From NCBI RefSeq assembly GCF_050219315.1, contig NZ_CP116939.1:496001-560000 (forward strand): a DNA stretch of 64,000 nt, read 5' to 3'. The stretch is from Megasphaera_A sueciensis. GTDB lineage: Bacteria; Bacillota; Negativicutes; Veillonellales; Megasphaeraceae. Below the pieces are notes generated by a model that was not told the DNA's origin, searched no databases, and worked only from the letters and a program-made list of their open reading frames with translations. Below, piece by piece: positions 52,415-60,908 of this stretch; positions within the stretch are counted from its first letter, which is position 1, and each line of letters starts with the position of its first letter. Both the position numbers and the translations under genes were made by a program.

Positions 52415-53409
52415 GTATATTCGTCCTCCGTCCGGGAATGTTATCAACCTTGCAAGATAGGGGGCGCCAAGGATATCAGAAATATGGCGTACTCGTATCG
52501 GGCGCAATGGATGAAGAAGCGCTGCGGTTGGGAAATATTCTCGTTGGCAATGAACAAAGTGAAGCAGCTTTGGAAATTACCATGATGGGACCTGTATTGA
52601 AATTCTCTGAAAATTTGTTGATAGCTCTTACCGGAGCTGACCTGCAGCCGACTGTCAATGACGTAGCGATACCCATGTGGCGTCCTGTTTTGATCAAAGC
52701 GGAATCGGTATTGCGTTTTGGACGGCCTGTACAGGGCTGCCGTACCTATTTGTGTGTATCCGGCGGATATAATGTCCCATCGGTGATGGGCAGTAAAAGT
52801 ACCTACCTTAGAGCGGGATTTGGCGGATTTAAAGGAAGAGCGGTACAGACCGGCGATGTTTTGGAGCTGGGAGAGATATCTTCTTTGGGACGCAAGATAA
52901 TCCGCTCTCTGCAAGATGAAGGAGAGTACGAAACAGCTCGCTGGTATATACAACCTGCCTATAGACTGAATGGTGAAAACGGGCAGCCCATACGTATTAC
53001 GAAAGGACTTCAATATAAGTATTTTTCAGAGGAAACTAAGCATCATCTGGTTTCTAAAGATTTCCGCATTACTATCCATGCGGATCGCATGGGGTATCGT
53101 TTGGATGGCTGTAAACTAGAACTTATCAATCCGCTGGAAATGATTTCAGAAGCGGCAATACAAGGAACGATACAAGTACCTGCCGACGGGAATCCAATCA
53201 TTCTTATGTCAGATAGACAAAGTGTAGCGGGGTATCCGAAAATTGCACAAGTCAGCATGGTGGATATGAGCCGTCTGGCACAATGCAAGCCCGGTGATAA
53301 GGTAAGGTTTTCCTTAATTACATCCCAACAAGCCGAGGGACTGCTGATACAGCGGGAACAATATATTAATGATGTTGCCGTTTCTGTAAAGTATCGGTTT
53401 GCGCAGTAA
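52411..53409 (+). CDS. pxpC: PxpC/KipA-family protein, copy 2
   Basis: 332 residues. Core blocks: GMLSTLQDRGRQGYQKYGVLVSGAMDEEALRLGNILVGN, LTGADLQPTVN, TYLCVSGGYNVPSVMGSKSTYLRAGFGGFKGR, and EAAIQGTIQVPADGNPIILMSDRQSVAGYPKIAQVS. Compared with copy 1 the SDAVSPGAVQIPSGG block reads SEAAIQGTIQVPADG and the DHGTT block reads DRQSV, the form I associate with most KipA proteins. It overlaps pxpB copy 2 by ATGA, so the two are surely made together. The neighbouring accB starts about 50 bases downstream. Confidence 0.92.
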   Translation: MSIFVLRPGMLSTLQDRGRQGYQKYGVLVSGAMDEEALRLGNILVGNEQSEAALEITMMGPVLKFSENLLIALTGADLQPTVNDVAIPMWRPVLIKAESVLRFGRPVQGCRTYLCVSGGYNVPSVMGSKSTYLRAGFGGFKGRAVQTGDVLELGEISSLGRKIIRSLQDEGEYETARWYIQPAYRLNGENGQPIRITKGLQYKYFSEETKHHLVSKDFRITIHADRMGYRLDGCKLELINPLEMISEAAIQGTIQVPADGNPIILMSDRQSVAGYPKIAQVSMVDMSRLAQCKPGDKVRFSLITSQQAEGLLIQREQYINDVAVSVKYRFAQ

Positions 53410-53459
53410 AAAATATTTTCCCGTGCGCTATCTGATGCGGGAAGAATGTGAGGCCCATT

Positions 53460-53876
53460 GTGGACATGAAAGAAGTCGAAGCATTAATACAAATGTTTGA
53501 AAATTCGTCTTTGACGGAATTAAAGATAAAAGATAAGGATTTTTCTATTGAGTTGATACGTACTGCGGCAGAAACAGTTGCCACGGAGCACGCTGATACT
53601 CCGGCAGTACTTCCTGCTGCGGCGTCTTCAGATGTGGAAAAAACGATTACAGCGCCGATGGTGGGGACCTTTTATACAGCAGCGAATCCCAATGCGGAAC
53701 CATTTGTCCGTGTGGGAGATGCAGTTACCATTGACACGACGGTTTGTGTATTGGAAGCAATGAAAGTATTTACAGAAGTTCCGGCTGATATGAGTGGAAC
53801 AATAACGAAAATTCTTGTATCGGACGGGGATTTCGTAGAATATGGACAACCTCTGTTTAAAATCAAGATTAATTAG
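53460..53876 (+). CDS. accB: Biotin carboxyl carrier protein (AccB-type)
   Basis: 138 residues. N-terminal helix VEALIQMFENSSLTELKIKDKDFSIELIR is as in AccB, followed by an Ala/Pro-rich linker (about 36-58) and the biotinyl domain (VGTFYTAANPNAEPFVRVGDAVTIDTTVCVLEAMKV). The biotin-accepting Lys is K102 in EAMKV. Start GTG 53460 is 6 bases after GTGAGG; an earlier in-frame GTG at 53448 forms part of that site. Sits between pxpC copy 2 and accC, with no accA or accD near. It may serve the PxpBC carboxyltransferase, fatty-acid synthesis, or both. Confidence 0.93.
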   Translation: MDMKEVEALIQMFENSSLTELKIKDKDFSIELIRTAAETVATEHADTPAVLPAAASSDVEKTITAPMVGTFYTAANPNAEPFVRVGDAVTIDTTVCVLEAMKVFTEVPADMSGTITKILVSDGDFVEYGQPLFKIKIN

Positions 53877-53888
53877 AGGAGAATTATT

Positions 53889-55244
53889 GTGAAAATAAAA
53901 AAAGTTTTAATCGCCAACCGGGGAGAAATTGCCGTTCGTATTATTAAAGCTTGCCATGAACTGGATATTAAAGCGGTTGCGGTATATTCCACGGCAGATA
54001 AAGCCGCTATGCATGTTTTGCAAGCAGATGAAGCATATTGCATTGGCCCGGCACCTGCGGCGAAAAGTTATTTGAATGTAACCGCCTTGCTTACCGTTGC
54101 AAAAGCAGTGCATGCAGATGCGATTCATCCGGGATATGGATTTTTGGCGGAAAATGCTGATTTTGCGGATGCTTGTACATCCGCCGGGTTTATTTTTATT
54201 GGTCCTGATGGAAATGCGATCCGATGCATGGGAGATAAATCCCAAGCTCGGATGACGATGCTTCATGCTGATGTTCCGGTAGTTCCGGGGACGGCAGATC
54301 TTATTCATTATATAGAAGAAGGAGAATTGGTAGCGTCCCAAATCGGCTATCCTGTTCTTATTAAAGCCACTGCCGGCGGCGGCGGTAAGGGAATGCGCGT
54401 TGTCGAAAATGAGCGCGATTTAAAAAAAGCGCTTCATGAAGCGACGCAGGAAGCGACACGTAACTTTGGCAACGGCGGGGTGTATCTGGAAAAATATTTA
54501 ACGCATGCTCATCATGTAGAAATCCAGATTATGGCGGATTCCTTTGGAAATGTGGTTGCCTTAGGCGAACGAGATTGCTCGACACAACGCCGTCATCAAA
54601 AAGTTATTGAAGAGGCGCCGTCCCCCATTATGGATGCGGTGATGCGCCGTAAAATGAGTGCTGCGGCTGTTGCTGCCGCAAAAGCTGTACGGTATTGCGG
54701 CGCTGGCACGGTGGAGTTTATTGTCGATGAAAACAGAAATTTTTATTTTATGGAAATGAATACACGTATTCAAGTTGAACATGGTGTTTCGGAAATGGTA
54801 ACAAATACGGATCTTGTTCAAACGCAGATCCGTGTAGCTGCCGGCGAACCGCTTCCATGGCGGCAAGAGGATATACATATAGATGGCTGGTCTGTAGAAT
54901 GCCGCATTAATGCAGAAGATCCGTCCAACAAATTTATGCCGAGCCCGGGGAAAATAACAACCTATGCGCCTCCTCAGGGAGAGGGAATTCGAATTGATTC
55001 CTGTGTGCTTGCCGGCTCGGAAATCAGTCCCTTTTATGATTCGATGGTAGCCAAAGTTCTGGTCAAGGCGCCCACGCGTGCGCTGGCTATACAAAAAATG
55101 ATTCACGTTCTTGATAATTTTCATATCGAAGGAATAAAAACGACGATTCATTTGCAGCGAAATATTTTAGCAGGAAAAGTATTTCAAGAAGGAAAAATGG
55201 ACACGAATTATTTAGAGGAACATTTGGATGAATATCTATCATAG
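53889..55244 (+). CDS. accC: Biotin carboxylase (AccC-type)
   Basis: 451 residues, ATP-grasp enzyme that carboxylates the biotin of BCCP using bicarbonate. Conserved: IANRGEIAVRIIKACHELDIKAVAVYS, ADAIHPGYGFLAENADFA, GGGGKGMRVV, GERDCSTQRRHQKVIEEAPSP, EMNTRIQVEHGVSEMVTNTDLV and ECRINAEDP. EHGVSEMVTNTD in place of the common EHPVTEMVTGID is a mild change that may mark a specialised copy. GTG start with AGAGGAG at 8 bases, 12 bases after accB. Last gene of the run, followed by a terminator. Confidence 0.95.
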   Translation: MKIKKVLIANRGEIAVRIIKACHELDIKAVAVYSTADKAAMHVLQADEAYCIGPAPAAKSYLNVTALLTVAKAVHADAIHPGYGFLAENADFADACTSAGFIFIGPDGNAIRCMGDKSQARMTMLHADVPVVPGTADLIHYIEEGELVASQIGYPVLIKATAGGGGKGMRVVENERDLKKALHEATQEATRNFGNGGVYLEKYLTHAHHVEIQIMADSFGNVVALGERDCSTQRRHQKVIEEAPSPIMDAVMRRKMSAAAVAAAKAVRYCGAGTVEFIVDENRNFYFMEMNTRIQVEHGVSEMVTNTDLVQTQIRVAAGEPLPWRQEDIHIDGWSVECRINAEDPSNKFMPSPGKITTYAPPQGEGIRIDSCVLAGSEISPFYDSMVAKVLVKAPTRALAIQKMIHVLDNFHIEGIKTTIHLQRNILAGKVFQEGKMDTNYLEEHLDEYLS

Positions 55245-55295
55245 GAACGTATGTAGAGTAATTGCTATATCATATTAGATTGTACGGTATGTGTG

Positions 55296-55323
55296 AAGGG
55301 ACTAGTATCTAGTCCCTTTTTTG
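55296..55323 (+). terminator. Terminator after accC
   Basis: AAGGGACTAG (55296-55305) and CTAGTCCCTT pair around a 3-base loop, followed by TTTT. Confidence 0.85.
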
Positions 55324-55337
55324 TATACTCGATGATG

Positions 55338-55346
55338 TGGTATAAT
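55338..55346 (+). promoter_or_regulatory. Extended -10 promoter of smc
   Basis: TGG directly before TATAAT (55341-55346). TTGTAT at 55321 is too close (14 bases) to be a normal -35, so the extended -10 is the main support. Confidence 0.5.
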
Positions 55347-55380
55347 AAAATGAAATGCTTTAAGAAAGAGGTATACGCGG

Positions 55381-58300
55381 GTGCAATTACTGAAAATGGA
55401 GCTGCGGGGATTTAAATCCTTCGCTGATAAGACAACGCTTACATTTGACAAAGGGATTACGGCTATTGTCGGTCCTAATGGAAGCGGCAAAAGCAATATA
55501 TCCGATGCCGTCCGATGGGTTATGGGAGAGCAGAATGTTCGTCAGTTGAGAGGACAAAAATCAGAAGATATTATCTTTGCGGGTACAGAAAAACGCCGTC
55601 CTCAGGGAGCGGCCGAAGTGTCTCTTTATTTTGATAATACGGATCATTCTCTTGACCTGGATTTTACGGAAGTCGTTGTTACACGACGTTATTTTCGTTC
55701 CGGGGAAAGTGAATTTTATATTAATAAAAGACCTTGCCGGTTGAAAGACATACATATGCTTTTTGCAGATACAGGAATAGGGCAAGATTCGATGGCGGTC
55801 ATCGGCCAAAATCGTGTTGATCGTATTCTCAACAGCAAGCCGGAAGAACGGCGTATTATATTTGAAGAAGTTGCGGGTATCAGTCGGTTTAAAGCGCGAA
55901 AACAGGAAGGGCTGCGAAAAATAGAGGAAACAAATCATAACTTAGAGCGAATCCGAGATATGATGTCGGTATTAGAGGAACAAATCGGACCGATGGAAGA
56001 AGAAGCCCATCGGCTGAAAACCTTTCGTGAGTTGGATGGAGAACGGATTTCTTATGAAGGAACATTGACACTGCAGGAATTGCGCAATGCGGAACGCTTG
56101 TTGACAAAGGCTGAAAACAGTCGTGCTGCGGCGACTACACAACGGCAAGATACGATGGCAGCGTTAGCTAAGGTAGAAAAAGAACATGAACATCTCATGA
56201 TAATTATGGAACAGGAAGGAACGACACTTCGTCAACTCGATGAAGCGGCTTCCCTGGCCCATAATGAACTGGACAGCATGAAAAACCGTAAAGAAGCAGG
56301 TGTTTTGAGAAAAAACGAATTGGAAGAAGAAGAAAAACAATTTATTCTGGAAGAGGCACAATTACAGGAAAAAAGTACGCAAATGGATCATCAGCGCCAA
56401 GAATTAGCGGTACAGCTTTCTTCCAGACAAACCGAACTGGATGCCGCACGAAATGGATTTGCATTAACAGCGGAGCTGTTTAAGCAAGCTGAAGAAAAAG
56501 CCAATACGGCGAATCAGGATTTGCAGGATATTTCTGTACAAAATGCGCAGCGGCAGCAAAATTTATTTATTGTAAAACGGGATATAGAAGAACTGCAGCG
56601 CCGTATTTCAGAAAATCAAATACAGTGCAATGAATTAAAAAAAACGACAGATGATCAGCGAATACATAATGTAACCAAGCAGGAATGCTGCAAGGTATTA
56701 GAAGAAAAATGTCTTATTGCAAAAAAAACGGTGGAGGAGCTGACTGCAAAAGCGCAGGAAATGCGATCGAAACGGGAGGAAGCTTGCAAGGCACAGGAGG
56801 CAGCGGAGCAAGAATACCGTACTGTACAGAATCAGGCTGCCAGTCTGGAACAGCGAATTCGTGTGTTGGAAGGAATGGAACAAGAACACGAAGGAGCCGG
56901 GCGTACCGTTAAGGAAGTATTAAACGCGCAACAAAGCTGGCGCAAGGATATTTGCGGTATCGTTGGAGAATTATGCACGATACCGCCTCTATATGCGGCG
57001 GCTTTGGATGTAGCGTTAGGAGCTTCGGCCCGTTATGTTGTAGCAGACAGTGAAAAGTCGGCAAAATCGGCTATTGCATATTTGAAAGAACGGCATGCCG
57101 GCAGAACAACTTTTTTACCTCTTGATACCATACGAGCCAAGGGACGCACAAGGGAAGAAGAACAGGCTGTCAAAGAACAAGGAATTATTGGTTTCGCCAA
57201 TGATTTGCTGGAATTTGATACTGTATATATGCCTGTATTTACGTCTCTGCTCGGACGGACTCTTATTGCTGATACCATAGACAACGGTACCGTTGTGGCA
57301 CATAAATATGGGCATCGCCTGCGTATTGTATGTTTAGATGGAACGCAATTTAATGTAGGCGGTTCTTTGACTGGCGGCAGTATGCGCAATCGCGAGGGAT
57401 CGCTTATCAGCCGGCGCGGTCTTTTGGAAGAACTACGGCAGCAGGAGAAAATAAATAAAAAGAAATCAGTCCTATCTCAACAAACACAAAATAAACTTTT
57501 GAATGTACGGAATGCCATTGTGCAGCAATCGGAAGATGCAGAAGTACGCTATCAGCAGGCAACGTTGGATTGGCAGAAACTTTTCTGGCAGGCCGGTTCT
57601 GCAAAGAAAGAGGCGGAACAGGCGGTATCTGTTTTAGCACAGACAGAAAAAAAACTTTCCATGCTGCATGATGCCGGCCGTATTCTGCAAGACACACTGA
57701 CTCGAAAAATGTTGGAACAGGAACAATGGACGGACAAACCGCAGCAAAATACGGAAAAGATGGAGTCAGCCTGTATCACTGCGCAGGAGGAAATGGAGAG
57801 CTGCCGGGCGGCTATGACAGAACGGCAAGTTGCATTAGCTACGCTGCAAGAGCAAGTAAAGCATGCACAAGAACAACTGGAACAGAATACAACCTGGAAA
57901 ACGCAGCTGCAGGCAGATATGAAGCGATTGAAGACACGACGTGATATGCTGAATATACGCCGGCAGGAATTGACAAGCATGCTTGAACAGATAACAGAAA
58001 ATATTTTTCTTAAAGAAGAAGAAACTAAAAAACGAAATGCAGATAAGGAAGCATTTTATCAGTTGAAAGCGGAAAACTTTAAACAGAGTCAAAAATGGGA
58101 CGAAATGATGAAAAAACTGCGCAATGAAGTGGAAAATTGGAACCAACGGGTTAATACAGCGGAAATCCAATTAGAAAAGTATCATGGCGAAATACGGCAT
58201 GGGGAAGAACGGCTGGCACTGCAGGGACTCAGCCGACAGGAAGCGATGGAACGGCGCAGAGAAGGGTCTCTTAAAGACTTAACGGACAAGGTCACATGTC

Positions 58301-58938
58301 TTAAAGAACAGATAGCAATGCTAGGGCAGATCAATCCTAATGCGGATGAAGAATATGGCAGGGCAGTGGAGAAAAAGCAGTTTTTTACAAAACAATGTGA
58401 TGATTTATTAGAAGCTAAGCAAAAGTTGCGGGCTGTTGTCTCGGAAATAGATAATGCAATGGCTAAGCAATTTGGTCAAGCTTTTAAGGAAATCGGGGAA
58501 CATTTTCAGCGTATTTTTACACGTCTCTTTGGCGGTGGCAGTGCCAAACTCCTGCTTACGGATGCGCATGATATTTTGAATGCCGGCGTAGATATATTGA
58601 TCCAGCCGCCGGGGAAAAAACAGCAGCAATTAACCTTATTATCCGGCGGAGAAAGAGCACTCACGGTTATTGCTCTGCTTTTTGCTTTTCTAGCCTATCA
58701 TCCCGCGCCCTTTTGTCTTGTGGATGAAGTAGATGCAGCACTTGATGAAGCAAATGTAGAAAGACTGGCACGGTATATTAAAAATTACAGCGGGCATACA
58801 CAGTTTATTGTTATCACCCATCGCCGTAAGACGATGGAAGCGGCCAACACCTTGCAAGGTGTTACTATGGAAGAAAAAGGCATTTCTCGCTTGTTGACCG
58901 TAAAAGTCGATGAGCTTTTAAAGGAAGGGGTATACTAA
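55381..58938 (+). CDS. smc: Chromosome partition protein SMC
   Basis: 1185 residues, normal for bacterial SMC. N-terminal ATPase half with Walker A GPNGSGKSNISDAVRWVMGEQ (about 32). First coiled coil at about 170-500. The hinge at about 515-665 contains YAAALDVALGASARYVVADSE and GGSLTGGSMRNREGSLISR. Second coiled coil at about 680-1010 is rich in Glu, Gln and Lys. C-terminal signature LSGGERALTVIALLFAF (about 1087) and Walker B FCLVDEVDAALDEAN. It condenses and segregates the chromosome with ScpA/ScpB, not encoded here. GTG start with AAGAGG upstream; overlaps ftsY by one base. Confidence 0.97.
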   Translation: MQLLKMELRGFKSFADKTTLTFDKGITAIVGPNGSGKSNISDAVRWVMGEQNVRQLRGQKSEDIIFAGTEKRRPQGAAEVSLYFDNTDHSLDLDFTEVVVTRRYFRSGESEFYINKRPCRLKDIHMLFADTGIGQDSMAVIGQNRVDRILNSKPEERRIIFEEVAGISRFKARKQEGLRKIEETNHNLERIRDMMSVLEEQIGPMEEEAHRLKTFRELDGERISYEGTLTLQELRNAERLLTKAENSRAAATTQRQDTMAALAKVEKEHEHLMIIMEQEGTTLRQLDEAASLAHNELDSMKNRKEAGVLRKNELEEEEKQFILEEAQLQEKSTQMDHQRQELAVQLSSRQTELDAARNGFALTAELFKQAEEKANTANQDLQDISVQNAQRQQNLFIVKRDIEELQRRISENQIQCNELKKTTDDQRIHNVTKQECCKVLEEKCLIAKKTVEELTAKAQEMRSKREEACKAQEAAEQEYRTVQNQAASLEQRIRVLEGMEQEHEGAGRTVKEVLNAQQSWRKDICGIVGELCTIPPLYAAALDVALGASARYVVADSEKSAKSAIAYLKERHAGRTTFLPLDTIRAKGRTREEEQAVKEQGIIGFANDLLEFDTVYMPVFTSLLGRTLIADTIDNGTVVAHKYGHRLRIVCLDGTQFNVGGSLTGGSMRNREGSLISRRGLLEELRQQEKINKKKSVLSQQTQNKLLNVRNAIVQQSEDAEVRYQQATLDWQKLFWQAGSAKKEAEQAVSVLAQTEKKLSMLHDAGRILQDTLTRKMLEQEQWTDKPQQNTEKMESACITAQEEMESCRAAMTERQVALATLQEQVKHAQEQLEQNTTWKTQLQADMKRLKTRRDMLNIRRQELTSMLEQITENIFLKEEETKKRNADKEAFYQLKAENFKQSQKWDEMMKKLRNEVENWNQRVNTAEIQLEKYHGEIRHGEERLALQGLSRQEAMERRREGSLKDLTDKVTCLKEQIAMLGQINPNADEEYGRAVEKKQFFTKQCDDLLEAKQKLRAVVSEIDNAMAKQFGQAFKEIGEHFQRIFTRLFGGGSAKLLLTDAHDILNAGVDILIQPPGKKQQQLTLLSGGERALTVIALLFAFLAYHPAPFCLVDEVDAALDEANVERLARYIKNYSGHTQFIVITHRRKTMEAANTLQGVTMEEKGISRLLTVKVDELLKEGVY

Positions 58939-59897
58939 TGGGATTTTTTTCAAAACTTAGAAAAGGTCTGGAAAAAACAAAAGGTTCTTTTATTAAAAAT
59001 ATTGAGACGGTGGTATTAGGATATGCTAACATTGATGATGATATGTATGATGATTTGGAGGCAGTTTTATTAACCAGTGATATTGGAGTAGAAACAACGG
59101 AGTATCTCATGGATATGCTTCGTACCGGGGTGAAAAATAAAAGTATCAAAGATACGAACGATGTAGTGCCATATCTTCAAAAATGTATTACCGATTTGCT
59201 GAATGAAAATGCAGAACCGATAGGCAGTCACAGCGGTTCTGTTGAAGTTATTTTTATTGTCGGCGTCAATGGGGTAGGAAAAACTACGACAATAGGAAAA
59301 TTGGCAAAATATTATAAGCAGCGGGGTAAAAAGGTAATGATTGCAGCTGGCGATACGTTTCGCGCGGCGGCTGCTGAACAGCTTACGATTTGGGCGCAGC
59401 GGACAGAGGTTCCCATTATTAAGCATCGCGAAGGAGCTGATGCGGCTGCCGTTGTTTTTGATGCTACGGCTTCTGCCAAGGCGCATGACATAGATATACT
59501 TCTTGTTGATACAGCCGGAAGACTGCAGACAAAATCAAATTTGATGGAAGAATTGCGTAAAATGGCCAGAGTCGCCAGTAAGAATATCGCAGGGGCACCG
59601 CAGGAAACACTGCTTGTTTTAGATGCGACAACCGGCCAGAATGCCGTTAGTCAAGCTAAATTATTTGGAGAAGTAGTGCCGCTTACCGGCGTGGTTTTGA
59701 CAAAACTTGACGGTACAGCGAAAGGCGGCGTTATTTTATCGGTTAAGCGCGAACTGGGAGTGCCTGTCCGCTGGATTGGCGTCGGGGAAGGCGTCGATGA
59801 TCTGCGGCCGTTTGATGCGGCGGAATTTGCCGATGCATTATTTGACAGACATATAACGGAACGTGAAAAAGAGGAAAATGAGGAAAATGATGACTAA
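58938..59897 (+). CDS. ftsY: Signal recognition particle receptor FtsY
   Basis: 319 residues, the short form without the acidic A domain of E. coli. N domain begins FFSKLRKGLEKTKGSFIKNIE, probably membrane-targeting. The NG GTPase follows: GVNGVGKTTTIGKLA (G1, about 112), DTFRAAAAEQL, VDTAGRLQTKSNLMEEL (G3), TKLDGTAKGGVILS (G4 and G5 region) and WIGVGEGVDDLRPFDA. It brings ribosome-SRP complexes to SecYEG. Order smc-ftsY is the conserved Firmicutes arrangement. AAGGGG precedes the ATG. The acidic C-terminal tail (EEENEENDD) overlaps the next gene. Confidence 0.97.
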   Translation: MGFFSKLRKGLEKTKGSFIKNIETVVLGYANIDDDMYDDLEAVLLTSDIGVETTEYLMDMLRTGVKNKSIKDTNDVVPYLQKCITDLLNENAEPIGSHSGSVEVIFIVGVNGVGKTTTIGKLAKYYKQRGKKVMIAAGDTFRAAAAEQLTIWAQRTEVPIIKHREGADAAAVVFDATASAKAHDIDILLVDTAGRLQTKSNLMEELRKMARVASKNIAGAPQETLLVLDATTGQNAVSQAKLFGEVVPLTGVVLTKLDGTAKGGVILSVKRELGVPVRWIGVGEGVDDLRPFDAAEFADALFDRHITEREKEENEENDD

Positions 59898-60213
59898 AAA
59901 TACGACGGAACTTTTGGAAATGGTGCATCAGCTTAATGTTACGCAAGAGGCAGACTGTTCGGCGGCAGAAGAACAAGCCATAAGCACTATCGTTGGCTGT
60001 GTGGGTGAACAGGAGCAGAGAGCATTTGCTCGGATGCTTGTCCAATATTGGAAGGATATTCCCAAAGGGATGGAACATGTTCCCCCGGAAATACGGCACC
60101 GGGCTCGAGAAGAGGCGGAATACGGGGGAATACCGGAAGATATACTGTGTATGGCTTGGCTTGTTTTTGACGGACCGGATTTCAATTCGGTCATGGGGAG
60201 AACGAAAGATTAA
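59890..60213 (+). CDS. Small acidic protein of unknown function downstream of ftsY
   Basis: 107 residues from ATG 59890, 6 bases after GAGG; the ftsY stop lies inside its first codons (8-base overlap). Soluble, mostly helical by appearance (TTELLEMVHQLNVTQEADCSAAEEQAISTIVGCV...), with no signal peptide or membrane segment and no family I recognise. The usual neighbour at this site in many Firmicutes is ylxM, a helix-turn-helix protein next to ffh, but I see no HTH here. The overlap implies it is made together with FtsY. Confidence 0.6.
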   Translation: MTKNTTELLEMVHQLNVTQEADCSAAEEQAISTIVGCVGEQEQRAFARMLVQYWKDIPKGMEHVPPEIRHRAREEAEYGGIPEDILCMAWLVFDGPDFNSVMGRTKD

Positions 60214-60215
60214 AA

Positions 60216-60248
60216 ACACCCCGTAGTCAAGGAGTGACTACGGGGTGT
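60216..60248 (-). terminator. Terminator of the flavin reductase gene
   Basis: A perfect 14-bp stem (ACACCCCGTAGTCA at 60216-60229 and its complement at 60235-60248) with a 5-base loop. On the minus strand it is followed by TTTTTAA; on the plus strand no T tract follows, though it may still stabilise the upstream mRNA end. Confidence 0.75.
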
Positions 60249-60293
60249 GTCATATACACATGGACGGGCAGCAAAGATGGCATACCGTATTGG

Positions 60294-60788
60294 TTATACC
60301 GTATATACTGCGTTGATTTTGCCGATATAAAACGTGTGCTCTGTATCGCCGTACCATGTTTTTCTTTCCGCAGGGTTCAGGCATGCGAGATCCATCTTCC
60401 GTTCGTATACAACGGAACATTCAATCTGCAAAAACGGACCGCCGCCGATGACGGGAACAATACCGGTTTTCGGGGCTTGCGGGGTAATCCCGGCAGCTGC
60501 ATATTTATCTATATCCCGGCCTGATTTACTGCCGCATAAAGCCAACGCGTCTTGGTAGGAGTCATCCATAGGGACGGATAGTGTGAATGCCTTGATAGTA
60601 TTCAGGTTTTCTTTGGAATACCGGGTTTGCCGTACCATAATAGTAACGGTGGGAGCGCCCCACATAATACCTATGCTTCCCCATGACACCGTCATCGTAT
60701 TAGCTTTTTGCCCGTTGCTTGTGTTTAAAAAAGCACCTTTATTCAAACGATCATTAAAGATTTTACCATATTCACTAGCTTGTATCAT
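60294..60788 (-). CDS. Flavin reductase family protein (flavoredoxin-like)
   Basis: 164 residues, split-barrel FMN-binding fold. NTSNGQKANTMTVSWGSIGIMWGAPTVTIMVRQTRYSKENLN (about 22-62) is the FMN-binding stretch, and FTLSVPMDDSYQDALALCGSKSGRDIDKYAAAGIT the next conserved block. Relatives include flavoredoxins and small NAD(P)H:FMN reductases; electron partner unknown. The ribosome-binding site GAAGGGGG is about 10 bases before the ATG on the minus strand. Its promoter contains an operator-like palindrome, and it is divergent from the YhcH-family gene. Confidence 0.85.
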   Translation of the reverse strand: MIQASEYGKIFNDRLNKGAFLNTSNGQKANTMTVSWGSIGIMWGAPTVTIMVRQTRYSKENLNTIKAFTLSVPMDDSYQDALALCGSKSGRDIDKYAAAGITPQAPKTGIVPVIGGGPFLQIECSVVYERKMDLACLNPAERKTWYGDTEHTFYIGKINAVYTV

Positions 60789-60818
60789 TGCTTATATACC
60801 CCCTTCTTTTGTTACTCG

Positions 60819-60846
60819 ATTATAGCATATTTGTCAAACAAATCAA
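60819..60846 (-). promoter_or_regulatory. Promoter of the flavin reductase gene with internal operator
   Basis: Minus strand: TTGATT (60846-60841), 16-base spacer, TATAAT (60824-60819). The spacer and the edge of the -35 hold a 15-base dyad ATTTGT-CAA-ACAAAT (60829-60843), well placed for repression. It is between two divergent genes and could control both. Confidence 0.6.
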
Positions 60847-60908
60847 ATAAAGGGAAGAATTACTGCAAGGAAAATAGTTTAAAGGACGCAGGAGAGGAGC
60901 TTTTTCAT

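Noticed and set aside
46805..53409. Calling the PxpB/PxpC pairs allophanate hydrolase subunits
   Set aside because: That old label comes from homology to urea amidolyase; no amidase domain is present and pxpA is adjacent.
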